The notes below the pieces were generated by a model. It saw only the letters and a list, made by a program, of their open reading frames with translations. It was not told the DNA's origin and searched no databases. This document shows positions 1 through 6,546 of a stretch of DNA of 10,853 nucleotides, one piece after another; the first letter of the stretch is position 1; each line of letters starts with the position of its first letter. Source of the DNA: Actinomycetes bacterium (GTDB lineage Bacteria > Actinomycetota > Actinomycetes > Actinomycetales > Cellulomonadaceae). The stretch lies in the NCBI GenBank assembly GCA_023418375.1, contig JAEZZV010000226.1, positions 1-10,853 on the forward strand. The letters run 5' to 3'. The position numbers and the translations under genes were made by a program.

Positions 1-1
1 G

Positions 2-1327
2 AGCGGCACCGTCGTCTACACCGCGCGGCTCGGGCTGCCCGACGTGCCGCTCGCCGACATGGCGGGCGCGGGGCCGGCCGGCCTGCTCGGCGGGAGCACG
101 ACGATCCGCGTGTGGTCCGACGGCGCCGACCGCTCGCGCGTCGCGCTGCTCGGCGCCACGTCGGAGTTCTCCGTGGTGCAGGACGGCATCGAGACCTGGA
201 CCTACTCGAGCTCCGACAACGAGGTCGTCCACTACGCCCCCTCGGCGCAGGACGCCCAGGCGCTGGAGTCGCTGCTCGGCGACGACGCTGCGCCCATGGG
301 CCCCGCGACGCTCGCCGACCCCGACGCCCTGGCCACGACGGTCCTCCAGGCGGTCGAGGAGTACTCGATCGTCACCCTGGACGCCGACACCACCGTCGCG
401 GGCCGCGCGGCCTACCAGCTCGTCGTGACTCCCGACGACCCCGGCACGCTCGTCGGGCGCGTGGTCGTGGCCGTCGACGGCGAGACCTCGATGCCGCTGC
501 GCCTGCAGGTGTGGAGCACCCAGGACGCCGACGCGCCCGCGCTGGAGGTCGCCTACACGGACCTCTCCTACGACGCGCCGGACCCCGCCGTGCTGGAGTT
601 CTCGGTGCCCGTGGGCGCCACGGTGCGCGAGGTCGAGATCCCGGTCCCCGACCTGGGCTCGCTCGCCGGGCTCACCGGCGCGGACCTGCCGCCCGGCCTC
701 GAGGGCCTGGCCGACGTCGACCTCACCGACCTGCAGGGGCTCGCCGACCTCGAGCCCGGGGAGCTCGAGCAGCGCCTCGGCGTCGACCCGGCCGAGCTCG
801 AGCGGATCGCCGGCCTAGAGGGCCCCGAGCGGCTCGCTGCCATGCAGGAGCTCCTCGCGGGCCTCGACCTGGGCGCGCTGGGCGTCGACGGGCTCGACGA
901 CGTCGACCTGGGCGCCGTGGACCTCGCGGAGCTGGAGGCCGAGGCGCACGCGGACCCCCTCGCGCCCGGAGCGGGTGAGGGGATGGGCGAGGGCCTGCGC
1001 GTGCTCGGCAGCGGCTGGGCCACCGTGCTCGAGCTCTCCGGCATCACCGACCACGCGCCCACCGATGCGGCCACCGGCGACGCCGACGCACCGGCCGACC
1101 CGGCCGCCACGCCCGGCGGCGCGTCGGCCGAGGACCTCTTCGCCGAGCTCGACCAGAGCCTGGAGGGCATGCACGACGGCGTCGACGCCGACCTGTTCGA
1201 CACGCTCGCCACGCGGGTGCCCGAGGGTCGGCTCGTCACCTCGTCCCTGCTCAGCATCCTGCTCACCGACGACGGTCGCGTCCTCGTCGGCGCGGTCCCG
1301 GGCGACACCCTGCGCGAGCTCGCATGA
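2..1327 (+). CDS. LolA/RseB-like envelope protein, 5'-truncated
   Basis: This is the 3' part of a gene that enters from the left edge: 441 codons are visible, the frame is open at base 2, and it ends in TGA at 1325-1327. The first ~200 residues read as the beta-rich half-barrel of LolA/RseB/DUF2092 proteins (TTIRVWSDG, SRVALLG, ETWTYSSSDNEVVHY, then a VAGRAAYQLVV segment and SMPLRLQVW). These folds bind lipids or lipoproteins outside the membrane. The C-terminus (GSGWATVLELSG, then GRLVTSSLLSILLTDDGRVLVGAV) matches the end of actinobacterial proteins of this type. Between them, about bases 650-970, lies an unusual acidic Leu/Gly/Asp/Glu-rich stretch of near-repeats. The N-terminal signal peptide expected for the family would lie outside the window. 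The stop overlaps the next ATG (ATGA), so the gene is probably translationally coupled to the ABC transporter. Its role in export is inferred from the operon; its cargo is unknown. Confidence 0.85.
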   Translation, partial: SGTVVYTARLGLPDVPLADMAGAGPAGLLGGSTTIRVWSDGADRSRVALLGATSEFSVVQDGIETWTYSSSDNEVVHYAPSAQDAQALESLLGDDAAPMGPATLADPDALATTVLQAVEEYSIVTLDADTTVAGRAAYQLVVTPDDPGTLVGRVVVAVDGETSMPLRLQVWSTQDADAPALEVAYTDLSYDAPDPAVLEFSVPVGATVREVEIPVPDLGSLAGLTGADLPPGLEGLADVDLTDLQGLADLEPGELEQRLGVDPAELERIAGLEGPERLAAMQELLAGLDLGALGVDGLDDVDLGAVDLAELEAEAHADPLAPGAGEGMGEGLRVLGSGWATVLELSGITDHAPTDAATGDADAPADPAATPGGASAEDLFAELDQSLEGMHDGVDADLFDTLATRVPEGRLVTSSLLSILLTDDGRVLVGAVPGDTLRELA

Positions 1328-2340
1328 CCGCGACCGCCGGCACGGGCGTCGCACCGACCCTGACCGACGCGCGGCCCGCGCCGGTCAGGGTCGGTCAGCG
1401 GGCCGCCCCGCTGGTCGTGCGGACGCAGGGGGTCACCAAGCGGTTCCGGGGCCACCTGGCCGTGGACGCCGTCGACCTGGAGGTGCCGCGCGGCTCGGTG
1501 TACGGCTTCATCGGGCCGAACGGCTCGGGCAAGACCACGACGATCCGGATGCTGCTCGGCCTGGTCCGTCCGAGCGCCGGCCGGGTCTGGCTGCTCGGCC
1601 ACCCCATGCCCGAGGCAGCGGACCGGGTGCTGCCGTGGGTCGGTGCGCTGGTCGAGGGCCCCGCCTTCCAGCCGTACCTGTCCGGGGCGGCGAACCTGCG
1701 CCGGCTGGACGCGTGCGACGCCGCCGCCGACCCGCGAACCACCGGACGCCGCGTCGGCGAGGCCCTGGAACGCGTCGGGCTCGCCGGCGCGGCCCGCAAG
1801 CCCTACCGGCACTACTCGCTCGGCATGAAGCAGCGGCTCGGCCTCGCGGCCGCACTGCTGCGAGCCCGGGACCTGCTCGTGCTCGACGAGCCGACGAACG
1901 GGCTCGACCCGCAGGGCACCCGCGAGGTGCGCAGCCTGGTCCGCGAGCTCGCGGCGGCCGGCACGACGGTGCTCGTCTCCTCGCACCTGCTCACCGAGAT
2001 CGAGCAGGTCTGCACGCACATCGGGATCATGTCCCGCGGTCGCCTCGTGGTGCAGGGCGAGCGCGACGAGCTCTCCGCCGGCGGTCACGTCCGGGTGAGG
2101 GTGACGACGTCGCCGGCGCACGTCGCCGCGGCCGCGACGGTCCTCGAGAGCCTGGGCCTGCGCGGCGTCTCGGCCGACGGCGTCCGGCTCACCGCGGTCC
2201 TCGGCGCCGTCGCGCCCGAGCGGGTGGCCCAGGCCCTCGTCGGGGGCGGCGTCGACGTCGTGGGCCTGGCCGTGGAGCGGCCGAGCCTCGAGCAGCTGTT
2301 CGTGACGATCACGGGGGAGGGCTTCGATGCCGCTCGCTGA
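1324..2340 (+). CDS. ABC transporter ATP-binding protein
   Basis: A 338-residue cytoplasmic ATPase that would power the ABC-2 permease encoded next. Visible motifs are Walker A GPNGSGKT (64-71), signature YSLGMKQR (164-171), Walker B LLVLDEP (184-190), D-loop GLDP (193-196) and the switch His in SSHLL (H221). Where classical ABC proteins have the Q-loop glutamine, this one reads VGALVEGPAF, with Glu at 111, as is usual in the BcrA/drug-export-like subfamily. The ATPase core ends near residue 250, followed by a ~90-residue C-terminal domain ending in the usual SLEQLFVTIT motif. The N-terminus carries ~30 extra residues before the first ABC strand. Start ATG 1324 overlaps the upstream stop by four bases. 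No strong Shine-Dalgarno is seen, which fits translational coupling. Substrate unknown. Confidence 0.95.
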   Translation: MTATAGTGVAPTLTDARPAPVRVGQRAAPLVVRTQGVTKRFRGHLAVDAVDLEVPRGSVYGFIGPNGSGKTTTIRMLLGLVRPSAGRVWLLGHPMPEAADRVLPWVGALVEGPAFQPYLSGAANLRRLDACDAAADPRTTGRRVGEALERVGLAGAARKPYRHYSLGMKQRLGLAAALLRARDLLVLDEPTNGLDPQGTREVRSLVRELAAAGTTVLVSSHLLTEIEQVCTHIGIMSRGRLVVQGERDELSAGGHVRVRVTTSPAHVAAAATVLESLGLRGVSADGVRLTAVLGAVAPERVAQALVGGGVDVVGLAVERPSLEQLFVTITGEGFDAAR

Positions 2341-3220
2341 GCTGACCGCCGCGCGACCGGCGCCCGCGTGGACCGACGTGACGCCGACGTCACGGCGCGG
2401 GGCCTGGGGCCGACTGCTGCGCAGCGAGATCCGCCTGGTCCTCGGCCGCCGCCGCACCGTCGCCCTGGTCGCCGGGCTCGGCGCCGTCCCGCTGCTCGTG
2501 GCCGTGGTCCTCTTCGTCGCCCAGGGGTCCACGTTCTCGGCCGAGGGTGCCGGGGGGCTGCTCGCGCGCGTGACCGGCAACGGCCTGTTCCTCGTGGTCA
2601 CGGCTCTGTTCCTGTGCCTGCCCTTCCTGCTGCCGCTGGTCACCGGGGTGGCGGCGGGCGACGCCATCGCGGGCGAGGCGCAGGCCGGAACGTTGCGCTA
2701 CCTGCTCACGGTGCCGGTCGGACGCGGACGCCTGCTGGCGGCCAAGGCGATCGCCGCCCTGGTCCTCGTGGTGACCGCGGTCGGCGCCGTCACCGTCGTG
2801 GCGTTCGCGTCCGGAGCGCTGTTCTTCGGGCTGGACGACCTCACGCTGCTGTCGGGCACGACAGTGCCGGCGACCGAGGGTGTGCTGCGCATGCTCGGGG
2901 TCGCGGCGTACGTCGCGCTCTCGCTCACCGGCCTGGTCGCCGTCGGGCTCTTCTTCTCCTCGGTGACCGAGGTCCCGGTGGGCGCCATGGCGGGGACGGT
3001 GGTCCTCGCCGTCGTGTCCGGGGTGCTCGACACGATTCCCCAGCTCGCCGCGATCCAGCCCGGGCTGCTGACCCACCACTGGACGGACTTCGCCGAGTTC
3101 CTCCGGATCGAGGTCGACTGGGCGCTCCTGGGGCAGGGTCTGGCCGTGCAGGCGGCCTGGGTCACCGTGTTCGGCGCGCTCGCCTGGAGCCGCTTCACGA
3201 CGGCGGACGTCACGTCCTAG
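2327..3220 (+). CDS. ABC-2 type transporter permease
   Basis: A 297-residue integral membrane protein, the partner of the preceding ATPase. About six hydrophobic segments are visible: residues ~45-65, 86-109, 141-168, 188-211, 217-237 and 266-287. Between segments 2 and 3 lies the ABC-2 permease hallmark GEAQAGTLRYLLTVPVGRGR (116-135), the cytoplasmic stretch ahead of the conserved AAK. The ~40-residue cytoplasmic N-terminus is Arg-rich before segment 1, consistent with an N-in orientation. The start ATG at 2327 lies inside the end of the ATPase gene (14-base overlap) and has a strong purine-rich ribosome site, GGGGGAGGG at 2313-2321, five bases away. With the LolA-like protein and the ATPase it forms one operon, probably exporting or extracting a lipid, lipoprotein or hydrophobic compound. 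The substrate is inference only. Confidence 0.93.
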   Translation: MPLAELTAARPAPAWTDVTPTSRRGAWGRLLRSEIRLVLGRRRTVALVAGLGAVPLLVAVVLFVAQGSTFSAEGAGGLLARVTGNGLFLVVTALFLCLPFLLPLVTGVAAGDAIAGEAQAGTLRYLLTVPVGRGRLLAAKAIAALVLVVTAVGAVTVVAFASGALFFGLDDLTLLSGTTVPATEGVLRMLGVAAYVALSLTGLVAVGLFFSSVTEVPVGAMAGTVVLAVVSGVLDTIPQLAAIQPGLLTHHWTDFAEFLRIEVDWALLGQGLAVQAAWVTVFGALAWSRFTTADVTS

Positions 3221-3224
3221 CCCG

Positions 3225-3242
3225 GTCGCCGGTCCTGGCGAC
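3225..3242. terminator. Short hairpin between convergent genes
   Basis: A perfect 6-bp inverted repeat, GTCGCC (3225-3230) and GGCGAC (3237-3242), with a 6-base loop. It lies in the 24-base gap between the permease stop and the aldo/keto reductase stop, so it could serve as a bidirectional transcription stop. No T-tract follows on either side, so the terminator role is weakly supported. Confidence 0.3.
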
Positions 3243-3244
3243 GT

Positions 3245-4216
3245 TCAGTCGAACGGGGCGTCCAGCCAGACGCTGCGCGGCGGGAGCAGGCTCTCGAGCT
3301 CGTCGAACAGCTGGTCCGGGAGCGGCGTCGCCGCGCGGCGGAGCGTGTCGGCGACCAGCTCGGGCCGCCCGAGACCGACGATCGTCGACGTGATCCGCGG
3401 GTCGCGCAGCGAGTGCTGCAGTGCGGCCGTCGTGAGGTCGGCGTCGTGGCGCGCGCACGCGTCGCGCATCGCGGCGACCGCGGCCACGATCTCCGGCGGA
3501 GCCTCGCGGTAGCCGTACGTCGTGACCGCCGGCCGCGGGACCAGGAGGCCCCCGCCGTACACCGCGGCGTTCAGGACGCCCATGCCGCGGCTCCGCGCCT
3601 CTGCGATGAGGTCGCCGGCGCTGCGGTCCAGCAGCGTCCAGCGGTTGTGCACGAGCAGGACGTCGAACACGCCCAGGGCGAGATACCGGGCCATCTCCTG
3701 CACCCGCCCGCCGGCCAGCCCGATCGAGCCCACCTGCCCGGACTCCTTGAGCGCCACCAGGGCGTCGACGGCGCCCCCGGGCCGGGCGATCTCGTCGAAG
3801 TCGAAGAACTCCGGGTCGTGCAGGTGCACCAGGGGCAGCACGTCCAGACCCAGGCGCTCGCGGCTCTCGGCGACCGACGCGCGGACCCGGTCGCCGGAGT
3901 AGTCGCGGCCTGACGGGTCGACCTTGGTCCCGACGACGAAGTCCGGCGGAAGGCCTCCGAGCTCGCGGATCGCGGCCCCGATCCGGCGCTCGCTCTCGCC
4001 GTCGCTGTAGCCGTTGGAGGTGTCCTGGAACCGGATCGGGCTCTCGAGGACCGACCGGGCGACGGCCACCCCCTGGTCGGTGGGCACCTCCCGGCCGTAC
4101 AGCCGCGGCATGCTGCCCAGCGGCGATCCACCGGCGCAGATGGCCGACACCGTCAGCGGCGTGCCCGGCAGCGGCCGCAGCCAGTCGGCGGAGGCGGGGT
4201 GGGGTGTCGTCGTCAT
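3245..4216 (-). CDS. Aldo/keto reductase (D-threo-aldose dehydrogenase-like)
   Basis: A 323-residue NAD(P)-dependent oxidoreductase of the aldo/keto reductase superfamily, a cytoplasmic TIM barrel. The N-terminal RPLPGTPLTVSAICAGGSPL resembles the D-threo-aldose 1-dehydrogenase/L-fucose dehydrogenase-like branch. The catalytic tetrad can be placed: Asp65 (FQDTSNGYSDGESE), Tyr70, Lys98 (VVGTKVD) and His133 (VHLHDPE). The C-terminal cofactor-binding part shows GVLNAAVYGGGLL and the late helix RDPRITSTIVGLGRPE. Length is normal for the family. Start ATG 4214-4216 has only a modest GAG ahead of it. The gene is single, convergent with the ABC operon and divergent from the hotdog gene. The substrate (an aldose, pyridoxal or another carbonyl) cannot be decided from sequence. 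Confidence 0.93.
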   Translation of the reverse strand: MTTTPHPASADWLRPLPGTPLTVSAICAGGSPLGSMPRLYGREVPTDQGVAVARSVLESPIRFQDTSNGYSDGESERRIGAAIRELGGLPPDFVVGTKVDPSGRDYSGDRVRASVAESRERLGLDVLPLVHLHDPEFFDFDEIARPGGAVDALVALKESGQVGSIGLAGGRVQEMARYLALGVFDVLLVHNRWTLLDRSAGDLIAEARSRGMGVLNAAVYGGGLLVPRPAVTTYGYREAPPEIVAAVAAMRDACARHDADLTTAALQHSLRDPRITSTIVGLGRPELVADTLRRAATPLPDQLFDELESLLPPRSVWLDAPFD

Positions 4217-4287
4217 GCGGCCATCTCAGCACGTGCGACCACACTCGGGGCGGCGACACTCGCAACGATTCGACGATCGCTCGGCGA

Positions 4288-4303
4288 TGGCCCGAACGGG
4301 CCA
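4288..4303. repeat. Perfect 6-bp hairpin TGGCCC-GAAC-GGGCCA
   Basis: A perfect inverted repeat with a four-base loop in the divergent promoter region. It could be an operator or an RNA hairpin in the hotdog leader. In DNA this GC-rich a six-base dyad can also arise by chance. Confidence 0.3.
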
Positions 4304-4316
4304 CGCGCGGTGGCCG

Positions 4317-4359
4317 GGACAGGCGATGAGCGACCGGGGGGCGGCGGGGTTGCCTGTCC
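4317..4359. repeat. 8-bp inverted repeat upstream of ATG 4363
   Basis: GGACAGGC at 4317-4324 is the exact reverse complement of GCCTGTCC at 4352-4359, with a 27-base spacer. The right arm ends three bases before ATG 4363. It could be a spaced operator or a long-loop hairpin affecting translation of the downstream gene. No function is shown. Confidence 0.35.
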
Positions 4360-4465
4360 GTCATGACCTCCCGGACCGCACTCGTCCCGACCACCGGCCT
4401 GCTGCCCGCCGCGGCGCCGCCCCGCGGCACTCCGTGCCGACGTCGCCGCCCCGCAGGCGCGCGCC

Positions 4466-5191
4466 GTGCGGATCGACCCCCGACTGACGGGCCCGCGCCG
4501 GTCGGCGAACGGCGGCATGGCCGCCGGGACGTTCGCCGCCCTGGTGGGCGGCACGGCGCGCGTCCGGCTGCACCGCCCGGTGCCCGTCGGTCGACCGCTC
4601 GGCATCGTCGCCGGCGCAGGCGGAGGCGTGAGGATCCTCGACCGTCGAGGCGACGTCGCCAGCGTCACGCCCGTGCCCGCGTTCGAGGTGGACCCCCCGG
4701 CCCGGCCGGGCCTCGAGGAAGCCCTGGAGGCGCGGCGCGCCCACCCGCTCCTCGGCGTGCGGCACCCGTTCTCGGACTGCGTCGTGTGCGGCCCCGAGCG
4801 CCCCGACGGCATGGGCGTCGTCTGGGGCCCGATGCGCGGCCGGTCCGACGTCCTCCTCGCGCCGTTCCTGCCGACGGCCCGGGAGGCGGTGGACGGCGTC
4901 GTGCGCCCGGCCGCCGTCTGGGCCGCGCTCGACTGCCCCGGGTATCCCGCCGCCCTCCTCGCCCGGCGGCGTCTCGCCCTCCTCGGCACGCTCGCCGCGC
5001 ACCGGCTGCGCGACGTGCACGTCGGCGAGCGCCTCGTCGTCGTGGGCTGGAGCCTCGCCCGGCGGGGGCGCGCGTACGACACCGCCACCGCCCTCGTCGA
5101 CGAGGACGGCGCCCTCGTCGCGACGGCGCGCGCGACCTGGGTCGAGCTGCGCCACCAGCGCCTCGCCCGGCTCGCGGCGCACCTGCCCTAG
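4466..5191 (+). CDS. Hotdog-fold thioesterase-like protein
   Basis: A 241-residue protein from GTG 4466 to TAG 5189-5191. It resembles actinobacterial hotdog-fold (thioesterase superfamily) proteins. It has an early PRRSANGGMAAG segment (11-22), then HPFSDCVVCGPERPDGMG (100-117) with a Cys-X2-Cys-Gly-Pro core (C105, C108), then VWAALDCPG (151-159). A C-terminal hotdog half follows, with VGERLVVVGWSLARRGR and ALVATARATWVEL. Members may act on acyl-CoA or related thioesters, but catalysis has not been shown for this subgroup, so the substrate is open. No good ribosome site precedes GTG 4466. ATG 4517 is the next option but would cut into the conserved NGG region. Sequence just upstream in another frame looks coding and may mean a frameshifted N-terminus. 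The methyltransferase gene follows after 90 bases and may be cotranscribed. Confidence 0.75.
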   Translation: MRIDPRLTGPRRSANGGMAAGTFAALVGGTARVRLHRPVPVGRPLGIVAGAGGGVRILDRRGDVASVTPVPAFEVDPPARPGLEEALEARRAHPLLGVRHPFSDCVVCGPERPDGMGVVWGPMRGRSDVLLAPFLPTAREAVDGVVRPAAVWAALDCPGYPAALLARRRLALLGTLAAHRLRDVHVGERLVVVGWSLARRGRAYDTATALVDEDGALVATARATWVELRHQRLARLAAHLP

Positions 5192-5215
5192 TCCGACGAC
5201 CCCGAGCGTCCGCCA

Positions 5216-5235
5216 CCGGGCGGGCGCCGGCCCGG
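5216..5235. terminator. GC-rich hairpin after the hotdog gene
   Basis: CCGGGC (5216-5221) pairs with GCCCGG (5230-5235) around an eight-base loop, 24 bases after the hotdog stop and ahead of the methyltransferase ribosome site. There is no T-run. It may cause partial termination or be a processing hairpin, or it may be chance in GC-rich DNA. Confidence 0.25.
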
Positions 5236-5270
5236 CGCACCGACGCGCCACCACCACCCAGCGATCGACC

Positions 5271-5276
5271 AAGGAG
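5271..5276 (+). promoter_or_regulatory. Strong Shine-Dalgarno AAGGAG for the methyltransferase
   Basis: AAGGAG lies five bases before ATG 5282 and fixes that start. It is among the best ribosome sites in the window and suggests efficient, uncoupled translation of the methyltransferase. Confidence 0.8.
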
Positions 5277-5281
5277 ACACG

Positions 5282-6487
5282 ATGACCGACACCGACCTGA
5301 CCACGGACCGGCTCACCGGCCCGACCACCGGAACGACCCCCGACCCGACCACGGACCTGGCCGCCGGCCCGTCCGCCGACGACCAGGATGCCGCGACCCT
5401 CGAGGCGATGGAGCAGGCGGAGGCGCTCGTCGGGCGTCTGCTGGAGTCCTACACGGCGGGTGCGGAGCTGCTCACCGTCGAGGTCGGACGACGCCTCGGC
5501 CTGTACGCGCACCTCGACGTCGCAGGGCCGAGCACCGTGGCGCAGCTCGCCCACGCCGCGCAGATCCCCGAGCGGTACGCGCGGGAGTGGCTCGAGCAGC
5601 AGGGCGCCGCCGGGCTGCTCGACGTCGTCGAGCCCGCCGCCGGGGGCGAGCCGCGGGAGCGGCGGTTCGTGCTGCCCGCCGGCCACGCGCCCGTCCTGCT
5701 CGACCCCGATAGCCCGGGGCACGTCGTCGGGCTGGCGCCGCTCCTGCTGGCGGTCGCCCGCACGGTGCCCACCCTCGTGGACGCGATCCGCTCCGGCGCA
5801 GGGGTCCCCTACGCGGAGTACGGGCCCGACCTGCGCGACGCGATCGCGTCCATCAACCGGCCCGGATTCGTCCACGGGCTCCGCTCGTGGGTGCACACCC
5901 TGCCGGACGTCGCCGAGCGCCTGGCGCGCGGCGGCACGGTGCTCGACGCGGGCACCGGCGAGGGCTGGTCGGCGATCGCGCTGGCCACGGCGTTCCCGGC
6001 CGCGCGGGTCGTGGCGGTCGACCTCGACGAGGCCTCCGTCGAGCGGGCCCGCCAGAACGTCCGGGCCGCCGGGCTCGCCGGGCGCGTCCGCGTCGTCGTC
6101 GCGAATGCCGCCGACACGGGCGCGCTGACGGCGGCCGTCGGCGGCCCGGTGGACCTGGTCACGACCTTCCAGGCCCTGCACGACATGGGCCGGCCCGCCG
6201 ACGCCCTCCGCGCCTTCCGGTCGCTGCTCGCGCCCGGTGGTGCGGTCCTGATCGGCGACGAGGCGGGACCCGAGGAGTACGTGGCGCCCGCCGACGGCCG
6301 CACACGCCTGCAGTACGCGGTGAGCGTCCTGCACTGCCTGCCGGCCACCTGGGCGGAGGACGCCGGCGACCCGAACGGGACGGTGCTGCGCCCCTCCACG
6401 GTGCAGCGGTGGGCTCGTGAGGCCGGCTTCGACGGCGCGCAGCAGCTGTCGGTCGACCACCCGTTCTGGCGGTTCTTCCGGCTCTGA
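5282..6487 (+). CDS. SAM-dependent class I methyltransferase (Rv2258c-like)
   Basis: A 401-residue two-domain enzyme that would transfer a methyl group from S-adenosylmethionine to an unidentified acceptor. Residues 1-35 are a Thr/Pro/Asp-rich disordered tail. Residues ~45-140 form a winged-helix domain as in Rv2258c-type and other small-molecule methyltransferases (VGRRLGLYAHL, STVAQLAHAAQIPERYAREWL, GLLDVV). The Rossmann domain begins near 215, with motif I VLDAGTGEG (220-228), the ribose-binding acidic residue in VVAVDLDE (Asp247), motif II around PVDLVTTFQALHDM (289-302) and LAPGGAVLIGDE (316-326). The His-Asp at 300-301 is conserved in this type. Start ATG 5282 has AAGGAG five bases upstream. 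The gene follows the hotdog gene on the same strand after 90 bases, and a hairpin overlaps its stop. O-, N- or C-methylation cannot be distinguished. Confidence 0.92.
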   Translation: MTDTDLTTDRLTGPTTGTTPDPTTDLAAGPSADDQDAATLEAMEQAEALVGRLLESYTAGAELLTVEVGRRLGLYAHLDVAGPSTVAQLAHAAQIPERYAREWLEQQGAAGLLDVVEPAAGGEPRERRFVLPAGHAPVLLDPDSPGHVVGLAPLLLAVARTVPTLVDAIRSGAGVPYAEYGPDLRDAIASINRPGFVHGLRSWVHTLPDVAERLARGGTVLDAGTGEGWSAIALATAFPAARVVAVDLDEASVERARQNVRAAGLAGRVRVVVANAADTGALTAAVGGPVDLVTTFQALHDMGRPADALRAFRSLLAPGGAVLIGDEAGPEEYVAPADGRTRLQYAVSVLHCLPATWAEDAGDPNGTVLRPSTVQRWAREAGFDGAQQLSVDHPFWRFFRL

Positions 6488-6503
6488 CGCCGGCGGCCAG
6501 AGC
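6481..6503. terminator. Hairpin overlapping the methyltransferase stop
   Basis: GCTCTG (6481-6486) and CAGAGC (6498-6503) form a perfect 6-bp stem around an 11-base GC-rich loop. The left arm includes part of the TGA stop. It may end the hotdog/methyltransferase transcript before the separate promoter of the next gene. No T-tract follows, so support is weak. Confidence 0.3.
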
Positions 6504-6512
6504 AGGGGGCTG

Positions 6513-6535
6513 ATGCACGGCGCCGACCGGTGCAT
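6513..6535. promoter_or_regulatory. Dyad ATGCAC-N11-GTGCAT, candidate operator
   Basis: A perfect 6-bp inverted repeat (6513-6518 and 6530-6535) with an 11-base spacer. It fills the space between the expected -35 and -10 elements of the hydrolase-LuxR gene and touches the first base of the -10 hexamer. A dimeric regulator bound here would control the promoter directly. The LuxR-type domain encoded immediately downstream is the obvious candidate, by inference. Confidence 0.45.
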
Positions 6536-6546
6536 ACGATCGGCGC
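6535..6546 (+). promoter_or_regulatory. -10 element TACGAT giving a probable leaderless mRNA
   Basis: TACGAT at 6535-6540 sits exactly 12 to 7 bases before the A of ATG 6547, the spacing expected if transcription starts at the start codon. No Shine-Dalgarno lies in the preceding ~30 bases; the nearest G-run is at 6505-6509. Leaderless genes of this form are common in actinobacteria. The -35 side (around 6511-6517) is a poor match, which would suit an activated or otherwise regulated promoter. Confidence 0.5.

Larger units (their letters stand above)
4217..4465. other. Divergent intergenic region with inverted repeats
   Basis: The 249 bases between the divergent starts of the aldo/keto reductase and the hotdog gene must hold both promoters, but no convincing -35/-10 pair could be read. 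Two inverted repeats stand out. One is TGGCCC-GAAC-GGGCCA at 4288-4303. The other is GGACAGGC (4317-4324) matched by GCCTGTCC (4352-4359). An ATG at 4363 opens a G/C-third-rich stretch that is out of frame with the hotdog gene; see the finding on its N-terminus. Confidence 0.5.

Noticed and set aside
1644..1676. Missing Q-loop glutamine in the ABC ATPase as a sign of a dead enzyme
   Set aside because: Glu at this place in the VGALVEGPAF context is usual for the BcrA-like subfamily, and all other ATPase motifs are intact.
568..2667. A 699-codon open frame on the minus strand opposite the ABC operon
   Set aside because: Its composition is Arg/Pro/Ser-rich and repetitive. It is antisense to three genes with clear motifs and arises from the lack of AT-rich stops in GC-rich DNA.
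4361..6535. A 724-codon minus-strand open frame across the hotdog and methyltransferase genes
   Set aside because: No domain is recognisable and composition is low-complexity (Arg, Gly, Ala). The plus-strand genes have intact catalytic motifs.
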